A DNA stretch of 10,302 nt from JBCCGE01 sp039029455 (GTDB lineage Bacteria; Pseudomonadota; Gammaproteobacteria; Arenicellales; Poriferihabitantaceae). The notes beneath the pieces were generated by a model. The model ran no database searches and had not been told where the DNA came from. It saw nothing but the letters and a program-made list of their open reading frames with translations. The stretch is taken from positions 1 to 10,302 of the forward strand of contig JBCCGE010000110.1 of assembly GCA_039029455.1 (NCBI GenBank). The letters run 5' to 3'. Within the stretch, counting starts at the first letter, position 1. The number at the start of each line of letters is the position of its first letter. Shown here piece after piece: positions 6,395 through 10,302 of this stretch. A program made the position numbers and the translations under genes.

Positions 6395-7462
6395 ATGCCC
6401 CTGGTTGCCAACTCTGACCTCCCCACATTCGACCGATTGAAGCACGAAGGTCAGGAAGTTCTCAGACCTGATCGCGCTACGCGCCAGGATATCCGGGAGC
6501 TGCATATCGGCCTGCTGAATATGATGCCGGACGCGGCACTGCAGGCGACTGAACGTCAGTTTCTTCGAATGGTCGGTGCCTGCAACAGAATCGCCCAGTT
6601 CCACGTCCATGTGTTCACATTTGATGAGATACCCAGGGATACGACCGCCCGCGACCATATTGACAAATACTATCGGACATTTGAATCTTTAAAGGAGGAA
6701 GGGCTGGACGCGCTCATTCTTTCGGGAGCAAATCCAGTAGAGAAAAATATTGAGGACGAACCGTTTTGGGAACCTCTTCAGGAGGTGGTTTCCTGGGCGC
6801 GTGAAAATGTCTGTTCAACAATGTGCTCTTGTCTTGCAACCCATGCAATCGTTCAACAGGTGTGGGGCATTCACCGTTATCCTCTGCCTCAAAAACGCTG
6901 GGGGGTCTATTCAAATAGAGTGACCGGAGAAAACCACCCACTCACTTCGAATATCAACACTCGATTTGATGCACCTCATTCTCATGTTTTTGAGGTCAAT
7001 TCAGCACAATTCAGAGAACACGGTCTCAGGGTACTGGCCGAAAGCAAGCAATCCGATCTGCATCTGGCTACCAGTCCGGACGGTTTGCGTTTTGTTTTTT
7101 TCCAGGGACACCCGGAGTATGACGCGGTTAGTCTCCTCAAAGAGTATCGAAGAGAGGTCACCCGCTTTCTGGACGGCACCCGAAGTTATCCGCCATTGCC
7201 TGAAAACTATTTTTACGGAGATTCACTGGAGATTGTTGAGTCGTTCCAGCGCAAAGTGGAACAGTCCAGAGGAAACTTTTCAACATTGCCTGAATTTCCG
7301 GAAGCAGAAGTTGCGGAACTCATCGATAACACCTGGTCAGATACCGGGAAAGCTGTGGTTAACAATTGGCTTGGCCTGATTTACCAGTTGGCTTCACCGG
7401 AAAGGGGACGGGTATTTATGGAGGGTGTAGACCCTGACAATCCGCTGGGAATTTTAACTTAA
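6395..7462 (+). CDS. metA: Homoserine O-acyltransferase, MetA family (likely O-succinyltransferase)
   Basis: A 355-residue cytoplasmic enzyme of the MetA (class I glutamine amidotransferase-like) fold, which acylates homoserine to commit it to methionine synthesis. Seen: IGLLNMMPDAALQATERQFLR (from 38), matching the E. coli block LNLMPKKIETENQFLR; ALILSGANP (106-114); the nucleophile C146 in CSCLATHA (144-151); RWGVYSNRV (168-176); APHSHVFEV (193-201); and GHPEYD (238-243) supplying the catalytic H239 and E241. Compared with E. coli MetA (309 residues) it has extra length after about residue 265. It also lacks the lysines in the MPKKIETE region, reading MPDAALQATE. This matches a divergent MetA subgroup. 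Succinyl versus acetyl specificity is not proven by sequence: the loop that discriminates them in classical MetA reads GANPVEKNIEDEPFW. No SAM-responsive leader fits in the 35-base gap upstream. Confidence 0.93.
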   Translation: MPLVANSDLPTFDRLKHEGQEVLRPDRATRQDIRELHIGLLNMMPDAALQATERQFLRMVGACNRIAQFHVHVFTFDEIPRDTTARDHIDKYYRTFESLKEEGLDALILSGANPVEKNIEDEPFWEPLQEVVSWARENVCSTMCSCLATHAIVQQVWGIHRYPLPQKRWGVYSNRVTGENHPLTSNINTRFDAPHSHVFEVNSAQFREHGLRVLAESKQSDLHLATSPDGLRFVFFQGHPEYDAVSLLKEYRREVTRFLDGTRSYPPLPENYFYGDSLEIVESFQRKVEQSRGNFSTLPEFPEAEVAELIDNTWSDTGKAVVNNWLGLIYQLASPERGRVFMEGVDPDNPLGILT

Positions 7463-7617
7463 GGAAGCTCCGCATAAGTCGGGCGAGCCAAGTTGGGAGT
7501 CAAAGCTGTCGTGATGGCGTCAGGAAACAACGCCCTTAATTGTCATTATTCTACTGAGTTTGCCTGGGGTTTTTGAGCTCAAGCCGTTTGTGCATAACTT
7601 ATTCAACGGTTCCCTGT
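7463..7617. other. Convergent intergenic region after metA
   Basis: There is no gene here that I can support. A weak stem GGCGT (7516-7520) / ACGCC (7530-7534), followed by a T-rich stretch, could end the metA transcript, but it is short and lacks a clean T-run. A 10-base palindrome TTGAGCTCAA lies at 7573-7582. Neither has a recognisable function. Confidence 0.35.
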
Positions 7618-7645
7618 ATAAATGGCAGGGCGGGTCGCCCTGCCA
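7617..7645 (-). terminator. Putative intrinsic terminator of the comEA-like gene
   Basis: A perfect 10-bp GC-rich stem, TGGCAGGGCG (7623-7632) and CGCCCTGCCA (7636-7645), has a 3-base loop. Read on the minus strand it follows the comEA-like stop (7669) by about 24 bases and is followed by TTTATA, a modest U-tract. On the plus strand the next bases are GGATCG, so it is unlikely to act as an intrinsic terminator for metA. Confidence 0.6.
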
Positions 7646-7668
7646 GGATCGTATCCAGTGAAACGGAC

Positions 7669-8046
7669 TCAGCTGGCCTGATCGTCGCTTTTCGCCGACT
7701 TTTCAAGCGCATCGCGTGCCGGGGGGTTTGCTCGCATCTCGTCAGTCAGACTGGACACTCCTTCGTTTACTGAGCCATAGTGCTTGATTTGTTTAAGGAG
7801 TGATTCGCCGACACCTGGCACGGCGAGTAGGTCATCCACAGATTCGAATGCTCCCCGCTGTTCCCTTGCAGCGACTATTTTTTGAGACTTTCCGGGTCCA
7901 ATTCCGGGTATGTATTGCAGTGTTTCAGCATCAGCCTGATTAAGGTTTATTTTCTCGGCCATTGCTACAGCATTCATCAGCATCAAGCTTACGGCGATAA
8001 CGGCTATCTTCAGGTATCCAGATAGAGAAGTGTTTGTGTTGATCAT
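7669..8046 (-). CDS. ComEA-like secreted helix-hairpin-helix DNA-binding protein
   Basis: A 125-residue protein with a Sec signal peptide: hydrophobic core about 12-29, with likely cleavage after AMA at 28-30. A tandem helix-hairpin-helix unit follows. The mature start KINLNQADAETL (32-43) is the typical ComEA opening, followed by hairpins IPGIGPGKSQKI (46-57) and VPGVGESLLKQI (76-87). A polar, charged tail (about 92-125) is unusual but not diagnostic. Periplasmic ComEA binds and ratchets incoming DNA during natural transformation; short single-domain versions are common in gammaproteobacteria. No other competence gene is visible here, so a role in uptake is inferred from the family. The start is fixed by AAGGAG (8053-8058), 6 bases upstream of ATG 8046. 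A hairpin at 7623-7645 probably terminates it. Confidence 0.88.
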   Translation of the reverse strand: MINTNTSLSGYLKIAVIAVSLMLMNAVAMAEKINLNQADAETLQYIPGIGPGKSQKIVAAREQRGAFESVDDLLAVPGVGESLLKQIKHYGSVNEGVSSLTDEMRANPPARDALEKSAKSDDQAS

Positions 8047-8212
8047 CCTGATCTCCTTTAGGGTTGTTGAACTTATCGACGGTGTAACCTCCGGACCAGC
8101 GTAACCCGCAGCCGGATCCGATCCCGACCTAATCCGTTGTATTCAGAACTGGCTCCGTCGAAATCATCGAAAGTCGGGGAATCAGAAACTAACTGGATTG
8201 CTTCCTGCGTGC
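8047..8212. other. Divergent intergenic region upstream of the comEA-like gene
   Basis: This stretch must contain the comEA-like promoter on the minus strand and its strong ribosome binding site (8053-8058). I could not pick convincing -10 and -35 boxes. A minus-strand frame is open across part of it (8309-8073) but its translation shows no family features, so I treat it as non-coding. Confidence 0.4.
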
Positions 8213-8255
8213 TGTGCGTTTTCGCACAAATGCCAAAATTTTTGGGCTGTATAAT
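8213..8255 (+). promoter_or_regulatory. Putative promoter with small hairpin/operator
   Basis: A perfect TATAAT -10 box lies at 8250-8255, preceded directly by TG, about 30 bases before the ATG of the small secreted protein. No good -35 is present at 16-18 bases. Just upstream is a perfect 6-bp inverted repeat with a TTTT loop (TGTGCG at 8213-8218, CGCACA at 8223-8228). Its position is where an activator or repressor could act. A second candidate -10, GATAAT, is at 8262-8267. Confidence 0.45.
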
Positions 8256-8285
8256 TGTCCGGATAATACGACTTGTAAGAAGACT

Positions 8286-8534
8286 ATGAGAGAAATGAAT
8301 GTTGAGCACCGCAGAAGACTTCTCCGCGCATCAGGCATTGCAACGGTTGGACTTGCAGTCTGGCAAAAGCCAGTGATACGACACGTTGCGTTACCCGCTC
8401 ACGCTCAGACAACACAGGTCAGTGACTTGTCGGAATCGAACGTCGATGGAGCGGAATCCACCACACTATCACCCGATGACATCATTCGAGTGATTATTGA
8501 TCCGCTGGTTCTCGGGAAATCTCCCCACCGTTAA
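8286..8534 (+). CDS. Small secreted protein with twin-arginine-like signal peptide
   Basis: Predicted 82-residue protein. The N-terminus HRRRLLRASG (8-17) resembles a twin-arginine (Tat) signal, followed by a modest hydrophobic stretch (about 15-26), the segment WQKPVIRHVALPAHA (26-40) and a predicted signal peptidase site after AHA (38-40). The K-P-V-x-x-x-V-x-L-P-A-H-A-Q-T pattern recurs in short hypothetical proteins of proteobacteria in my memory, but I know no function. The mature part would be only about 42 residues, acidic and serine/threonine-rich, then an amphipathic IIRVIIDPLVLG. It has no cysteines. I chose ATG 8286; ATG 8295 is also possible and keeps the arginines. An in-frame start further upstream (8214) would overlap the putative promoter. 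It is alone on its strand between divergent comEA and convergent zapE. Confidence 0.65.
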   Translation: MREMNVEHRRRLLRASGIATVGLAVWQKPVIRHVALPAHAQTTQVSDLSESNVDGAESTTLSPDDIIRVIIDPLVLGKSPHR

Positions 8535-8540
8535 GGTATG

Positions 8541-8590
8541 AGCGACGATTTTTCTGCGTTTCGGGTTAACGAAATAAGCGTCTTTTTTTG
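8541..8590 (+). terminator. Possible terminator after the small secreted protein gene
   Basis: A run of seven T (8583-8589) follows nested short stems: TTTCG/CGAAA around a GGTTAA loop, and GACG/CGTC just outside them with unpaired bases between. The stem is weak and interrupted, but the placement, just past the TAA at 8532-8534, is right. Confidence 0.35.
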
Positions 8591-8639
8591 CGATCCGGCT
8601 AAATTCCCGAATAAAAAGGTGCAGCGCCGCCGGAGTCAA

Positions 8640-9725
8640 TCACGGCAGATGTGCCTTTGCCAGATAGTCTTCTGACTGCATTTCCTGCAGGCGACTGATG
8701 GTGCGCTGGAAAGGATCGATCAATCTCTTGCCCTGATAGAGCCTGTCCGGAAGCTCTTCAGCCGAGATGATGACATTGACACCTCGGTCGTACATTTCAT
8801 CGATCAACTCTATGAATCGCCTCGCAGCATCCTCGGTACTGCGATCAAAAACTGGCACGTCAGACAAAAACAGAGTATGAAACTGCCGGGATAGCTCAAT
8901 GTAATCCACTTTTGAGCGCGGCGATTCGCACAGGATTTTGCATTCAAACCATACAACTCCGGACGCCAGGGCTACAACCGGCACATCGCGACCGTTGATC
9001 TCCATAAGCTCACTGCCTGCATCACTCTCACCGGTAAGCGCTGAGAACGCCGCGCGCATACTTTCTATTGCCGTATCGTCTGCCGGAACAAGATAGGTCT
9101 CAGCGTTTTGCAGGAAGGCCATTCGATAGTCTTTCCCGAAATCGACCTCTATTACGTGCGTGTGCTGATTCAGCAATTCAATCGCTGGCAAAAACCGCGC
9201 GCGTTGTAATCCATCCTGATACAGATTGTCAGGTACAGTGTTTGAAGTGGTAATCAATACAACGTTGTACTGGAACAGATGTTTCAGAAGTCCATGAAGA
9301 ATCATTGCGTCAGTTATATCCGTAACAGCGAATTCATCGAGACAAAGCACCCGATGCCTGTCCGCGAAATTCCGGGCGATGATTTCCAGCGGATTCTGCT
9401 TTTTTGAAATCGAGGATTTTTCATCGTGCACGGATTGCATGTAGCGGTGAAAATGGATGCGTCGGGCCATTCCCTCCGGAAGCGCGCTAACAAACAAGTC
9501 CATGACCAGTGTTTTGCCCGTCCCTACTCCTCCCCAGAGATAAGCGCCTCGGACAGGATCGTCATTGTTCCCGAAGAAACGGTGTAACCACGATTCTTTC
9601 GGGTGGTCCGATGTGGTCAGCTGTTCATGGATCCGGTCGAGAATTCCAAGCGCGTTGAGTTGGGCCTCATCCTTATGTATCCGGCCTTCGCGGACCGCAT
9701 GCAAATAGTGGTCAGTGGGTTTCAT
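8640..9725 (-). CDS. zapE: Cell division protein ZapE (AFG1-family ATPase)
   Basis: A 361-residue AFG1/ZapE-family P-loop ATPase, which in E. coli associates with FtsZ and modulates Z-ring constriction late in division or under stress; mitochondrial relatives act in protein quality control. Seen: Walker A GGVGTGKT (65-72) after GAYLWG; the characteristic HFHRYMQSVH (91-100); Walker B VLCLDEFAVTDITDAMIL (126-143); the sensor-like TTSN (159-162), with PDNLYQDGLQRARFLPAI (165-182), carrying a likely arginine finger; and a C-terminal FHTLFLSDVPVF and DEMYDRGVNVIISAEELP region conserved in the family. Length is usual. Its ATG overlaps the stop of the upstream nucleotidase gene by four bases (ATGA), so the two are probably translationally coupled. 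Confidence 0.94.
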   Translation of the reverse strand: MKPTDHYLHAVREGRIHKDEAQLNALGILDRIHEQLTTSDHPKESWLHRFFGNNDDPVRGAYLWGGVGTGKTLVMDLFVSALPEGMARRIHFHRYMQSVHDEKSSISKKQNPLEIIARNFADRHRVLCLDEFAVTDITDAMILHGLLKHLFQYNVVLITTSNTVPDNLYQDGLQRARFLPAIELLNQHTHVIEVDFGKDYRMAFLQNAETYLVPADDTAIESMRAAFSALTGESDAGSELMEINGRDVPVVALASGVVWFECKILCESPRSKVDYIELSRQFHTLFLSDVPVFDRSTEDAARRFIELIDEMYDRGVNVIISAEELPDRLYQGKRLIDPFQRTISRLQEMQSEDYLAKAHLP

Positions 9726-10302
9726 CCGACCGCATCACTCATCGACAGGGAGGGCGCTATTTGTGAGAAAGCGCTCAGGGACTCAAATTGGGTCACACCC
9801 CTTGCAGGTTTACTCAGATCCGGTTGTTCGATGCAATACAAATGTTGGATACCGAAAGCCTGTGCAGCCTCGAGAACTGATTCACTGTCGTCGATAAATA
9901 AACATCGCTCCGGCGCAACAGAATGGAGATCGAACAAGGCATGCCAAAACGCCTGATCCTCCTTGGCCGCACCCAGATCATGGGAACTCACGATGCGATC
10001 CAGGAATGCCGATAAATCAACTCTGTTCAGTTTGATATCAATTGTTGCCGGCCAGGCGTTTGTAGTTAGCCATACCGTTTTCTTCTCTGAAAGCAGCCAG
10101 TCAAGAAATTCAATAGATAGCGGGCGCGGTTGAATCAGATGGGCCAGATCATGGTTTAGTTTCAGGACATCGAGATCAAATCTTTTGCTCCAGTAGTCAA
10201 CACTGTACCAGTCGAGGGTGCCTCGTTTCGCCATGATTGCTGGAACGACGATGTCTCTGGCTTCATCGACAGTCAATCCGTTCTTGTCGCCGTATTTGGA
10301 CG
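9722..10302 (-). CDS. yrfG: HAD-family GMP/IMP nucleotidase YrfG-like, 5' end beyond window
   Basis: Partial: the reading frame is open to the window edge, and the codons before the TTG at 10276 still match YrfG (SKYGDKNGLTVDEAR resembles GAKNGVTPQEA), so that TTG is an internal leucine. The missing N-terminus should carry the DxDGT nucleophile motif. What remains is the cap and core of a haloacid dehalogenase phosphatase: LDWYSVDYWSKRF (YrfG: LNWYCLDYWSEQL); motif II VWLTTNAWP; motif III lysine in GAAKEDQAFWHALF; and motif IV CLFIDDSESVLEAAQAFGI, the metal-binding aspartates. E. coli YrfG dephosphorylates GMP and IMP; substrate here is inferred by similarity. It precedes zapE with an ATGA overlap. 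Confidence 0.9.
   Translation of the reverse strand, partial: SKYGDKNGLTVDEARDIVVPAIMAKRGTLDWYSVDYWSKRFDLDVLKLNHDLAHLIQPRPLSIEFLDWLLSEKKTVWLTTNAWPATIDIKLNRVDLSAFLDRIVSSHDLGAAKEDQAFWHALFDLHSVAPERCLFIDDSESVLEAAQAFGIQHLYCIEQPDLSKPARGVTQFESLSAFSQIAPSLSMSDAVG

Noticed and set aside
7573..7582. TTGAGCTCAA palindrome after metA
   Set aside because: A zero-loop 10-base palindrome in a 200-base gap without further context is weak evidence for an operator.
7573..7773. Plus-strand open frame between metA and the comEA-like gene
   Set aside because: It runs through the comEA terminator hairpin and into the comEA coding region on the opposite strand, with no recognisable protein features.
8073..8309. 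Minus-strand open frame of 78 codons upstream of the comEA-like gene
   Set aside because: It overlaps the putative plus-strand promoter and the start of the small secreted gene, has no ribosome binding site that I see, and its translation shows no domain or signal.

Overview
The window looks like a chromosomal housekeeping stretch from a gammaproteobacterium. The evidence is the gene content: a gammaproteobacterial-type MidA/DUF185 methyltransferase, a FolM/PTR1-type pteridine reductase, UppP, a MetA-family homoserine acyltransferase, ZapE and a YrfG-type nucleotidase. All are compact, gaps are short, and several neighbours overlap by 1-4 bases. I see no rRNA, tRNA, CRISPR array, insertion sequence, integrase or phage gene.

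Layout. Bases 1-273 hold no recognisable gene and look unrelated to what follows. At an AAGCTT (HindIII) site at 274-279 the sequence abruptly becomes the in-frame C-terminus of a PLP-dependent group II (aromatic-L-amino-acid type) decarboxylase, ending at 528. An FAD/NAD(P)H ferredoxin reductase-like flavoprotein (534-1769) follows five bases later. Convergent to it is a two-gene minus-strand unit: pteridine reductase (3411-2665) then a YeeZ-like extended SDR (2659-1799). A short divergent intergenic region (3412-3485) separates this from a plus-strand run: MidA-like methyltransferase (3486-4646), uppP (4646-5443, 1-base overlap), an uncharacterised P-loop kinase-like protein (5514-6359) and metA (6395-7462).

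After metA there is a convergent gap of about 200 bp with a hairpin that probably terminates the minus-strand comEA-like gene (8046-7669). A divergent intergenic region (8047-8285) carries a perfect TATAAT box and a small perfect hairpin. It leads into a tiny secreted protein with a twin-arginine-like signal (8286-8534). The right end is a minus-strand pair with a 4-base ATGA overlap: a yrfG-like HAD nucleotidase, cut by the window edge, and zapE (9725-8640).

Functions are mostly core metabolism and envelope: lipid-carrier recycling (UppP), pterin reduction, methionine entry (MetA), cell-division ATPase (ZapE), nucleotide dephosphorylation (YrfG), periplasmic DNA binding (ComEA) and redox transfer (flavoprotein reductase). 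No obvious new multi-gene system is present. The parts most worth following are the kinase-like protein in front of metA, the small Tat-type secreted protein with its promoter hairpin, the divergent MetA, and the suspicious restriction-site junction at the left end.
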